A stretch of 17,453 nucleotides of DNA, from NCBI GenBank assembly GCA_017430945.1, contig JAFRMB010000009.1, positions 1-17,453 on the forward strand, read 5' to 3'. Positions 1 to 6,710 of this stretch are shown here, one piece after another (the first letter of the stretch is position 1; every line of letters starts with the position of its first letter). The stretch comes from Clostridia bacterium. GTDB lineage: Bacteria; Bacillota_A; Clostridia; Christensenellales; Aristaeellaceae. The translations under genes were made by a program, and so were the position numbers. The notes beneath the pieces are model-generated. The model was not told the DNA's origin. It made no database searches and saw only the letters and a program-made list of their open reading frames with translations.

Positions 1-124
1 CCGTGTAGCCGCGGGCCGCGGGCGGCGCGTCCTCCGGATCGCTCACCCTCGGTCCGGCGGGCGCCGGACGCCTATACGGCAGGTGATTGCATATTTCATC
101 CCGTACCGGCGACCACCGGTCGCC
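1..124. repeat. Composite dispersed repeat, copy A
   Basis: This stretch matches 458-581 with about ten differences over roughly 124 bases, and its first 56 bases match 17398-17453 at the window's right edge. It contains the palindrome GGCGACC-ACC-GGTCGCC (108-114 with 118-124), which is conserved in copy B. No ORF with a ribosome binding site lies here. All copies have the same orientation. It is best read as a dispersed intergenic repeat; the true left boundary may lie outside the window. Confidence 0.85.
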
Positions 125-220
125 ATCTCCACGCCGTCTCCGAGGACCCGTGGCGGGCACTGCTCGCCGCTACGACGGATGTGTTTTCCCTGTACCTGCG
201 ACTATCGGTCGCCACGCCCC

Positions 221-247
221 GTAGGGACGCCATAATTGGCGTCCGCC
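221..247. repeat. Short GTAGGGACGCC hairpin repeat
   Basis: GGACGCCA (225-232) and TGGCGTCC (237-244) form a perfect 8-bp hairpin with a TAAT loop, preceded by CCCCGTAG. The same arms recur at 414-433, 17011-17030, 17147-17166 and 17353-17373, with changing loops. Conserved arms with variable loops suggest a mobile or structurally selected REP/MITE-like element rather than a gene part. Confidence 0.8.
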
Positions 248-303
248 CGTCGCCATTGATCTGCCGCGCAACGAAACAGGCATGGTGCCGGATCGGGCAG
301 CCC

Positions 304-350
304 CTTGCCTCTCCTTTCAGGGGAGGTGGCCCGCAGGGCCGGAGGGGTCG
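304..350. repeat. Double-hairpin dispersed repeat, left copy
   Basis: Two adjacent hairpins are visible: CCTCTCC/GGGGAGG (308-314 with 320-326, one G-T pair) and GGCCC-GCA-GGGCC (328-340), followed by GGAGGGGT. The element at 17304-17349 has the same architecture: a C-rich/G-rich hairpin, then TGGC, a short hairpin and a G-rich tail. It looks like a second family of clostridial intergenic repeats. No coding signal is seen. Confidence 0.6.
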
Positions 351-413
351 CGTCTCCAGCTTCCCCGCAGGGCCGCCTATCCCATCCCGCCATCTGAACG
401 GATCCAGGGACGC

Positions 414-591
414 GGACGCCGATCATGGCGTCCCTACGGCCCCACGTCATTGCACATCCGTGCAGCCGCGGGCAGCGGGCGGCGAGTCCTCCGGATCGCT
501 CGCCCTCGGTCCGGCTGGCGCCGGACGCCTATACGGCAGGTGATCGCGTATTTCATCCCGTACCGGCGACCATCGGTCGCCACCTCCGCGG
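414..591. repeat. Composite dispersed repeat, copy B, with leading hairpin element
   Basis: The copy starts with the hairpin GGACGCC/GGCGTCC (414-420 with 427-433). It then runs through CCCTACGGCCCC and a TCATTGCACAT motif into the 458-591 segment shared with copy A. The linker between hairpin and segment is nearly identical at 17367-17400, so hairpin plus segment behave as one composite unit in copies B and C. The GGCGACC/GGTCGCC palindrome recurs near the end of the copy. Apart from these repeats I see nothing gene-like between 1 and 611. Confidence 0.8.
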
Positions 592-611
592 GTCCGTTCC
601 GATCTCCGGCA

Positions 612-645
612 CAAAAAAGACCGTGAGGCCTGCAAAGGCCCCACG
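612..645 (-). terminator. Intrinsic terminator of the dlt-like operon
   Basis: Read on the minus strand, CGTGGGGCCT (645-636) pairs with AGGCCTCACG (631-622) in a 10-bp stem with one G-U pair and a 4-nt loop. It is followed by GTC and six T residues (618-613). It lies about 133 nt after the ligase stop codon and is the only strong terminator seen after the seven minus-strand genes. Confidence 0.85.
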
Positions 646-670
646 ATCCACCGCCGGGTGTTTTGAAACA

Positions 671-720
671 GCCGATCGAAGACGGGGGAGACATCGCGTC
701 TCCCCATGACCTTCATCGGC
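671..720. other. Long imperfect hairpin in the operon 3' untranslated region
   Basis: The outer arms GCCGATCGAAG (671-681) and CTTCATCGGC (711-720) pair with one bulge. Inside them GGGGAGAC (685-692) and GTCTCCCC (698-705) form a perfect 8-bp stem with a 5-nt loop. It lies between the ligase stop and the terminator, so it would be in the operon transcript's 3' end. It has no U-tract on the operon strand. A role in 3'-end stability is inference. Confidence 0.55.
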
Positions 721-777
721 TTTTGCCGTCCGCATCAGATCGCGGGGCCGCGAGCGTCCCGTCGCCTATGGGCGCCG

Positions 778-2229
778 CTATTTCAACAGCCTTCGCAACA
801 GCTTGCCGTTGAAGCTTCTCGGTATGGTCTCGATGGTCTCGATACTGACCGGTACCTTGTAGCCCTCCAGCCTTTCGCTCATGAAGGCGTGGAGCGCCGC
901 GCGATCGACCGTGCCGCCCTTCTCGATCTGTATGAACAGCTTTGGCGCGCTTCCCTTGTACGGATCGGGCACCGGGACGGCTGCGCAGTCGACCACCCCG
1001 GGAAACTGACGGGCCGTGCGCTCGATCTCCTCCGGCGAGACCTTGTTGCCGCCGATGTTGATGACGTCGCCCTTCCTGCCCAGCAGTATGATGTCGCCGT
1101 CGGCGTCCATATAGGCCTCGTCGCTGGAATAGACCACGCCGCCCGCCATGGCCAAACGGGTCTCTTCCTCATCCCGCCAGTAGCCCGACATATTCATCGC
1201 TCCGGCGCAGGCGATGAGGCCCGTGCGCTGCGGGGAGGTCGGGATCGGTTGTCGCATTTCGTCCACGAAGAATATGTATGCGTTGCAGGTGGGCCTGCCG
1301 ATGCAGCTTGCCTTGGCGCCGGGGCGGTTGAAGTCGTAGATGGCCGTGCAGCCACTCTCCGTGCTGCCGTAGAAGTTGTACAACCGCGTGCGGGGCAGTT
1401 GACGGCAGATCTCGGCCCGGTCCTCGTCGCGCATGGGCGCCGCGCCGAACTGTATGTAGCGCAGCCTGTCTCCGTATCCTGCCAGTTTGCCCCGGGACAG
1501 CTTGAGCACCACGGTCAGCGCGGCGGGCACCAGGTCCAGGGCGTTGACGCCATAGGCGTCCATGTTGGACATGAACCGCTGCATGTCCATGACGCTGCCC
1601 AGCAGCACCACGCTTGAGCCGTTGACCATATTGGCGTAATAGCGCCGCAGCCCATGTGAGTGGTTCATGGGCGACGGGATCATCTCTACGTTGTCGGGCG
1701 CCATCTCCACCCCGCGGATCACGTTCTGCGCCAGCGCGATGTCGTTTGCGTGGGTCAGCACGATGCCCTTCTCTTTTCCGGTGGTGCCGGTGCTGAACAG
1801 GATCTCGCTCACATCGCCCGCCGCGGGCCAGTCGCCCCTGTAGGCGGCCCCGCCGCTGTCGAGGTCCGCATAGGCAAAGCGCCGCGCGATCGACAGGCCG
1901 TCCACATTGCAGGCGACCACGGCCGCGGCATCGACCCTTTCTGCGATGGCGGAGATCTTTTCCGGCGGGCTGTTGCGCTCCAGTGGCACGAAGATGGCCC
2001 CGATGCGCTGGAGCGCCAACTCCGTCGCCAGGTAGTCGATGCTTTGGCGCGCCTCCACCACCACCCGATCTGTGCGGGCGATGCCCGCCCTGTGGAAATA
2101 TCCGGCCAGCCGGGCGATCCTGTCGGCATACGCCCGATAGCTGATCTGCCCCGCGTCGTCCGCAAGGCAGAGCTTTTCCGGATCCGCCTGGGCATGGTGA
2201 AAGACGGCCTCGACGATGGAATCGAACAT
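778..2229 (-). CDS. AMP-forming acyl ligase (DltA/acyl-CoA synthetase superfamily), last gene of dlt-like operon
   Basis: The 483-residue product is a complete class I adenylate-forming enzyme, which activates a carboxylic acid with ATP to an acyl-adenylate and passes it to a thiol. The P-loop STGTTGKEKG is at about 146-155, YGSTES at 287-292, the hinge region GRKGDVIN at 384-391 with downstream GGNKVSPEEIE, and the catalytic lysine K476 in FNGKLLRR near the C-terminus. The usual TGD motif reads SSD (368-370). The ATG at 2229 has AAAGGAG ten bases upstream and starts 22 bases after the ATPase gene. The nearby carrier protein suggests that the thiol acceptor is that carrier's phosphopantetheine, as in DltA-DltC, rather than free CoA; this is inference. 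The substrate cannot be read from the sequence; D-alanine is only one option. A CoA ligase for the imported compound is the main alternative. Confidence 0.85.
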   Translation of the reverse strand: MFDSIVEAVFHHAQADPEKLCLADDAGQISYRAYADRIARLAGYFHRAGIARTDRVVVEARQSIDYLATELALQRIGAIFVPLERNSPPEKISAIAERVDAAAVVACNVDGLSIARRFAYADLDSGGAAYRGDWPAAGDVSEILFSTGTTGKEKGIVLTHANDIALAQNVIRGVEMAPDNVEMIPSPMNHSHGLRRYYANMVNGSSVVLLGSVMDMQRFMSNMDAYGVNALDLVPAALTVVLKLSRGKLAGYGDRLRYIQFGAAPMRDEDRAEICRQLPRTRLYNFYGSTESGCTAIYDFNRPGAKASCIGRPTCNAYIFFVDEMRQPIPTSPQRTGLIACAGAMNMSGYWRDEEETRLAMAGGVVYSSDEAYMDADGDIILLGRKGDVINIGGNKVSPEEIERTARQFPGVVDCAAVPVPDPYKGSAPKLFIQIEKGGTVDRAALHAFMSERLEGYKVPVSIETIETIPRSFNGKLLRRLLK

Positions 2230-2251
2230 GGTCTCGCGCTCCTTTGCGATG

Positions 2252-3010
2252 CTATCGGCGCTGCGTGTCGTACAGTGCGTAATACAGCCGGTCCCACAGC
2301 TGGCCGTAGCCGGGAGATGAGGGGCTGACCGGCCTCGGCAGAGGGTTGGGGGTGTCGATGGCCACCTTGCCGCCCGGCTGCATGAGCATCAGTCGGGTGC
2401 CCAGCACGATGCCCTCCTGGATATTGTGGGTAATGAATATGACGGTGCACCCCTCCTCCCGGGAGATGGTCAGCATCTCCTGCTGGAGGGTGTTGCGGGT
2501 GATGGCGTCCAGCGCCGCGAAGGGCTCGTCCATCAGTATGATGGCGGGCTTCAGCGCCAGCGCCCGGGCGATGGCCACCCGCTGCTTCATGCCGCCGGAG
2601 AGCTGATAGGGATAGTCCTTCTCATGGCCGGACATCTTGACCTTTTTGAGCACCTCGGAGGTGATGGCCTTCAACTGCTGCCGCTCCTTTATGCCCTGAC
2701 GCTTCAGCGCGAACTGTATATTCTTCTCCACTGTCAGCCAGGGGAACAGCTGGTTGAAATCCTGGAACACCATGATGCGGTTCGTGCCGGGCCCGGTGAT
2801 CCGCCGGCCATCCACCGTGATGCTGCCCTGATACCGTTCGAACCCCGCGATGCAGCGCAGCAGCGTGGTCTTGCCACAACCGGACGGCCCGAGGATGCAC
2901 AGGAATTCGCCCTGGCGGACCTCGAAGCTCAGATCCTCGATGACGGCCTGCTCGCTGCTGTCGTCGTCATAGATCTTCGACAGGCCTTCTATCTTCAACA
3001 GCGTGCTCAT
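2252..3010 (-). CDS. ABC transporter ATPase, NitT/TauT (SsuB/TauB) family
   Basis: This is a 252-residue cytoplasmic ATPase powering import by the adjacent permease. Walker A GPSGCGKT is at 41-48, the Q-loop VFQDF around Q83, the signature LSGGMKQR at 137-144, Walker B ILMDEP with catalytic E162, and the switch histidine H195 in FITHN. The GPGTNR and FPWLTV segments near the Q-loop are typical of nitrate/sulfonate/taurine-type ATPases. The ATG at 3010 overlaps the permease stop by four bases (ATGA), indicating translational coupling. The reading frame stays open upstream, but that part lies inside the permease gene and is not family sequence, so the later start was taken. All catalytic motifs are intact. 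Confidence 0.93.
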   Translation of the reverse strand: MSTLLKIEGLSKIYDDDSSEQAVIEDLSFEVRQGEFLCILGPSGCGKTTLLRCIAGFERYQGSITVDGRRITGPGTNRIMVFQDFNQLFPWLTVEKNIQFALKRQGIKERQQLKAITSEVLKKVKMSGHEKDYPYQLSGGMKQRVAIARALALKPAIILMDEPFAALDAITRNTLQQEMLTISREEGCTVIFITHNIQEGIVLGTRLMLMQPGGKVAIDTPNPLPRPVSPSSPGYGQLWDRLYYALYDTQRR

Positions 3011-3813
3011 AGCTTTCGCATCCCCCATTTGACGATGGTGCGCTTTTCGACGGGGACCAGTATGCCGTATTGTACCACCAGGCCGATGATGACGATGACC
3101 ACCAGCGTGGCGTACATCTCGGCGTTGTTCATATTGGTGCGCATCTGATTGATGTACATGCCGATGCCCGGTGCGGCGGCGATGCCGAAGATCATCTCCG
3201 CGCTGATGAGGCCGCGCCACGCCCGCGCCCAGCCCACCTTGAGACCGGACACGATGTAGGACATGGCGGCGGGGAAGTAGACGTCCAAAAGCATGCGCCC
3301 CCGGGAGAGGCCCAGGTTGCGTCCCGCTTCCACATAGATCTTGGGCACGGAATGGAAGCCGTCGATCAGGTTGCGGGACATGGGCCAGATCACAGAATGT
3401 ACCACCAGGAACACGATCACCCCGGGATTCACCCCGAAGATGATGATGACCACGGGCAGCAGCGCCACGCCCGGCAGCAGGTCGGCCACCGCCACCACGA
3501 GGCTGTAGATGTTCTCAAAGCCCCGACTGACCATGCACAGTCCGGAGAACACGAAGGCCAGCAGGATGCCGAGGCCCATGCCCCTCAGCAGCAGCGCCAG
3601 GGAGTTTATGAGGTACACCCACAGGGATACCCCCGCGTAGCCCTGCACGAAGTTCTTCACAAACGCCGCACCGATGGTCTCCAGCCGGGGGAATATGATC
3701 TCCGAGCGCGCACCGAACACGTGGGCCCGGGCGACGATCTCCCATGCCGCCAGGATCACGGCGACGAATATCAGTTTCTCGATCACGCCGCGAAGGGGCG
3801 GTTTTCTGTTCAT
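3007..3813 (-). CDS. ABC transporter permease, NitT/TauT (SsuC/TauC) family
   Basis: The 268-residue integral membrane protein has about six hydrophobic segments: near 11-28, 68-94, 104-130, 132-147, 186-215 and 236-256. The EAA loop that contacts the ATPase is EAGRNLGLSRGRMLLD at about 162-177. Two nearby ATGs compete. The first (3822) sits directly against AAGGA with no spacing, while the second (3813) lies 9 nt after it, so the second was chosen. The gene starts 74 nt after the binding-protein gene, and that gap holds a strong hairpin. The substrate is unknown; related systems carry sulfonates, nitrate, thiamine precursors and aromatic acids. Confidence 0.9.
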   Translation of the reverse strand: MNRKPPLRGVIEKLIFVAVILAAWEIVARAHVFGARSEIIFPRLETIGAAFVKNFVQGYAGVSLWVYLINSLALLLRGMGLGILLAFVFSGLCMVSRGFENIYSLVVAVADLLPGVALLPVVIIIFGVNPGVIVFLVVHSVIWPMSRNLIDGFHSVPKIYVEAGRNLGLSRGRMLLDVYFPAAMSYIVSGLKVGWARAWRGLISAEMIFGIAAAPGIGMYINQMRTNMNNAEMYATLVVIVIIGLVVQYGILVPVEKRTIVKWGMRKL

Positions 3814-3838
3814 ACCGATCATTCCTTTTCATGCTGAA

Positions 3839-3865
3839 CGCGGACGGTGCGCATTACCGTCCGCG
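3839..3865 (-). other. Perfect intercistronic hairpin between binding-protein and permease genes
   Basis: CGCGGACGGT (3839-3848) and ACCGTCCGCG (3856-3865) form a perfect 10-bp stem with a 7-nt loop. No T-run follows on the transcribed minus strand, so it is not a typical full terminator. Hairpins in this place are known in importer operons to protect the upstream binding-protein mRNA or to reduce read-through, giving more binding protein than membrane subunits. That role here is inference. Confidence 0.75.
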
Positions 3866-3887
3866 ATTGTATCGTTGATCGTGTCGA

Positions 3888-4847
3888 TCAGTCGCCGGTC
3901 ACGTTGTCGAACACGAGATCGGCGTATTCGCCGGGATCGGCCTCGATGAAGGCGTTCTCATACATGAACGCGGCCATGTCCGCCACCCCGCGGGTCTCGG
4001 GGGAATAGCTGCCCATCTGGAGATAGCGCAGCTCGTCCTCCGGGCTGTTGCCGTCGTACTGGCAGGTCAGATCAGCGGTGGCTTCAAGGTCGTTGTTGAC
4101 GTAGTCGATGGCCTGGGTCACGCCCTCGCATAGCGCCCTGTACAGCTCGGGCCGGTCGTCGTGCAGATCGATGGCGGCCACACCCACGATGAAGGAGTTC
4201 TCCTTGGGCCAGGAATCCGCGATGGCGTTGACCTCGTAGAAACCATCGGTCTCCCGTTCGCGATAGATGTAGGGATTGGTGGTCAGATGAAGCGACAGGG
4301 ATCCTGTCATCAGCGCATTCATTCCGTCGGGGTGCTTCATGGCCACCAGGTTGGCGTCCAGCGCGTGGGCGTCGAAGCCGTTCTGAGCCAGAGCCCTGGC
4401 GAGTATGATGTGCTGGATGGAGCCGATGTTCACCAGCGCGATCTGGGTGTCGGTGCCCACGATGTCGCCGAGGCTCTTGATCTCCGGGTCGCTGGTCATC
4501 ATGCCGTGCTCCTGGCCGGACAGATTGGTGAAGATCTTATAGCCCACGTTCTTGGAGATGCCGGTGATGGCCGGACCCACGCCCATGAAACCAACGTCGA
4601 CGGTGCCGGACATGACGCCCGTGTTGATGTCTGCGCCGGAACTCATCTGGACCCACTCGATCTCAAGCGATCCGTTCGTGGCTTCGGCGTAGGCCTTCTC
4701 GATGAGCTCCTCCGATTGCGCAACGATCACCGGTGCGTAGGCCAGGCCGTACTGGTAAGCGATGGTCAGGTGGGCGGGTCCTTCGGCAACGGCGACGCCG
4801 GCCAACAGCAGAGCGGCGGCCAGCAGGATTGTCATCAGCTTCTTCAT
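3888..4847 (-). CDS. ABC transporter substrate-binding protein, NitT/TauT (SsuA/NMT1-like) family
   Basis: The 319-residue exported protein has a signal peptide (MKK, hydrophobic core, then AVA followed by EG at about 20-23). The mature part opens with the family pattern of a beta strand leading to an AYAPVIVAQSE segment. Segments around VQMSSGADINTGVMSGTVD and DVGFMGVGPAI match the first lobe of the SsuA/TauA/NMT1 fold. The ATG at 4847 is preceded by AAGGAAGGA at 8 nt, so upstream in-frame starts were rejected. It follows the carrier-protein gene by 26 nt. An oddity is that the signal peptide reads LLLAGV where a lipobox would have LAGC. There is no lipidation cysteine, although binding proteins of single-membrane bacteria are usually lipoproteins. 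The ligand cannot be predicted. Confidence 0.88.
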   Translation of the reverse strand: MKKLMTILLAAALLLAGVAVAEGPAHLTIAYQYGLAYAPVIVAQSEELIEKAYAEATNGSLEIEWVQMSSGADINTGVMSGTVDVGFMGVGPAITGISKNVGYKIFTNLSGQEHGMMTSDPEIKSLGDIVGTDTQIALVNIGSIQHIILARALAQNGFDAHALDANLVAMKHPDGMNALMTGSLSLHLTTNPYIYRERETDGFYEVNAIADSWPKENSFIVGVAAIDLHDDRPELYRALCEGVTQAIDYVNNDLEATADLTCQYDGNSPEDELRYLQMGSYSPETRGVADMAAFMYENAFIEADPGEYADLVFDNVTGD

Positions 4848-4873
4848 ATGCGTGATCCTTCCTTCCTTATGAT

Positions 4874-5095
4874 TCACTGCAGTTCTTCCACCATGGCCCA
4901 CATGGCCTCGACGGATTCAAAGTTCTCCGGGCGTATGTATTCCATCGTGATGGATATGTCGAACATCTCCTCCAGGTTGGAGATGATGCCCACCACCGCC
5001 AGCGAATCCAGGCGGCCCTGGGTCATGAGGTGCTTTTCGCTCGCGAAGTCGATGTAGGGGAATTCCCGCTTCAGCATTTCGAGGATCTGTTCCAT
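4874..5095 (-). CDS. Acyl carrier protein (DltC-like) of the dlt-like operon
   Basis: This 73-residue acidic protein is a stand-alone phosphopantetheine carrier. The attachment motif GRLDSLAVV places the modified serine at S31, followed by the helix II region ISNLEEMFDISI typical of carrier proteins. The ATG at 5095 has AAAGGAG eight bases upstream, and the gene begins 16 nt after the MBOAT stop codon. It would be charged by the ligase at the operon's end and would present the acyl group to the MBOAT protein, as DltC does. No phosphopantetheinyl transferase gene is in the window, so activation must come from elsewhere. A peptide- or fatty-acid-synthesis role is unlikely because no synthase modules are nearby. 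Confidence 0.9.
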   Translation of the reverse strand: MEQILEMLKREFPYIDFASEKHLMTQGRLDSLAVVGIISNLEEMFDISITMEYIRPENFESVEAMWAMVEELQ

Positions 5096-5111
5096 GGTCG
5101 TGTCTCCTTTG

Positions 5112-6689
5112 CTAGAATTGTTCGTAGATGAACGTGCTGCCGTAGCCGTGTCCATACATGCCGAAGACTATGATGGCGAACAGACAGGCGAAGATGAGCG
5201 CCCAGCGCAGGACAAGGCTTCGCCTGCTGAGCGTTTCCCGGAGCGGTGCGCGCTCCTGTGCCGCGTCTACCGCGAACAGCACCAGCACGGAGATCAGCGA
5301 CATGACGAGGTGGTCGGCGCTCATGGCATAGTTCCTCGGCTCCACCAGCGCCTTGAATGAAAAGTCCAGTGGCAGCATCGCGCGGAAATAGGACAGCGCC
5401 GCGCCCAGGCTGCGCGCCCGGAAAAACACCCGGCCCACGCAGCACAGTGTAAAGGTGCGCAGCATCTGCCAAAGCCGCCAGAGCCGCCATTCCGTGTCGA
5501 TCCCCAGCTTGCGGTTTGCGGCTGTGAACGTCGGTTCGAACACGTTGCTGCCGATCAGCAGCGCCGCGTGGAACAGCCCCCACACCACGTACTTCCAGGC
5601 CGCGCCGTGCCAGATGCCGCTGATCAGCCATACCACCAGTATGGGAAAACAGCTGCCCAACAGCTCCGCCGGTCGCCTCCAGCCCCGTTTTGCCCAGCTG
5701 CGCCGGGTGTTCTTGACGAAGGCCGAGGTGGACACCGGGAAATACACGTAATCCTTGAACCACTCCATCAGCGACATGTGCCAGCGTCGCCAGAATTCGC
5801 CCATGGTCCTTGAAAAGTACGGATGGTCGAAATTCTTTCGCAACCGGATGCCCAGCATCTCCGAGACGCCGGACACGATGTCGATACAGCCCGAGAAGTC
5901 CGCGTAAATCTGTATGGAGTAGGCCGCGACCGACAGGATCAGCACGAAACCCCGCCCTTTGTGCCAATGGGAGAACGCGGTGTCGACCAACATTCCCAGC
6001 CGATCGGCAACGACCATCTTTTTGAAGAAGCCCCAAAGCGCGAGTTCAGCGCCGAACACGAGGTTCTTCGCTTCGAAGGCCACGCCGCCGCTGATCTGAT
6101 CCCGGAACTCATTGAAGCGGTCGATGGGGCCCTGGACCACATGGGGGAAGTAGGCCAGGAACGCCGCGTAATCCACGAAGCTCCGCTCTGCTGGAAAGCG
6201 CCGCCAGTACACGTCCAGCAGATAGCCCAGCGCCATGAACGTGTAGAAGGATATGCCCAGAGGCAGGATCATCCGGAAGATCGGGATCTGCGGCAGCCGT
6301 AGCGCACCCAGCGCCAGGTTCAGATTTTCCGTCAGAAACGCCGAGTATTTGCACAGCACCAACAGGGCGATGACGATCGCCATACCGATGCGCAGCACGC
6401 TTTTTGCCCGCACCCTGGCATCGGTGCGGATCTGCTTTTTTTGAGCGGGCTCCGCGCAGGTGGCCAATCGTTCGTCACAAGCCGCATAGATGTCGCTGAT
6501 CTGCCGCGCCGCAAAGAACGTCGTCAACATCGCCGCAAGAAGAAAGGGGATACAGCCGAGGCCCGCGGCGGCGTAGAACGCCAGGTTTGCCAAAGCCAGA
6601 ACCAATGTCTGCCACCTGCGCCCCACGGTGTAGTAGACGGTCAGCACCACGGCGGTGAAGCTCAGGAACTGAAGCGAATGATAGTTCAT
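5112..6689 (-). CDS. MBOAT-family membrane O-acyltransferase (DltB/AlgI-like)
   Basis: The 525-residue polytopic protein carries the MBOAT landmarks. These include PLGISFYTFMALGYLLDVYW around 143-162, FPHVVQGPI near 181-189, QIYADFSGCIDI near 260-271, EFWRRWHMSL around 298-307, and WLISGIWHGAAW with the conserved candidate catalytic histidine near H361. In the DltB/AlgI group this protein takes an acyl group from a cytoplasmic donor (a carrier protein in the Dlt system) and moves it towards extracellular acceptors. The ATG at 6689 lies 21 nt after the upstream stop; a TTG five codons earlier is open, but neither start has a good Shine-Dalgarno, so translational coupling is likely. Length fits the family. 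The acyl group and acceptor are unknown; teichoic acid, other glycans or proteins are all possible. Confidence 0.9.
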   Translation of the reverse strand: MNYHSLQFLSFTAVVLTVYYTVGRRWQTLVLALANLAFYAAAGLGCIPFLLAAMLTTFFAARQISDIYAACDERLATCAEPAQKKQIRTDARVRAKSVLRIGMAIVIALLVLCKYSAFLTENLNLALGALRLPQIPIFRMILPLGISFYTFMALGYLLDVYWRRFPAERSFVDYAAFLAYFPHVVQGPIDRFNEFRDQISGGVAFEAKNLVFGAELALWGFFKKMVVADRLGMLVDTAFSHWHKGRGFVLILSVAAYSIQIYADFSGCIDIVSGVSEMLGIRLRKNFDHPYFSRTMGEFWRRWHMSLMEWFKDYVYFPVSTSAFVKNTRRSWAKRGWRRPAELLGSCFPILVVWLISGIWHGAAWKYVVWGLFHAALLIGSNVFEPTFTAANRKLGIDTEWRLWRLWQMLRTFTLCCVGRVFFRARSLGAALSYFRAMLPLDFSFKALVEPRNYAMSADHLVMSLISVLVLFAVDAAQERAPLRETLSRRSLVLRWALIFACLFAIIVFGMYGHGYGSTFIYEQF

Positions 6690-6710
6690 GAGATACGCCC
6701 GCAAAAGCGG

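Noticed and set aside
181..735. Small overlapping open frames in the left repeat region
   Set aside because: They lie across repeats and terminator stems, with no ribosome binding site and no resemblance to proteins.
706..2328. Open frames on the plus strand opposite the ligase
   Set aside because: They are antisense shadows of a gene with complete adenylation motifs and lack ribosome binding sites or family patterns.
2252..3220. A 70-residue N-terminal extension of the ATPase
   Set aside because: The extension is His/Arg-rich out-of-frame permease sequence; the ATGA overlap start at 3010 gives normal family length.
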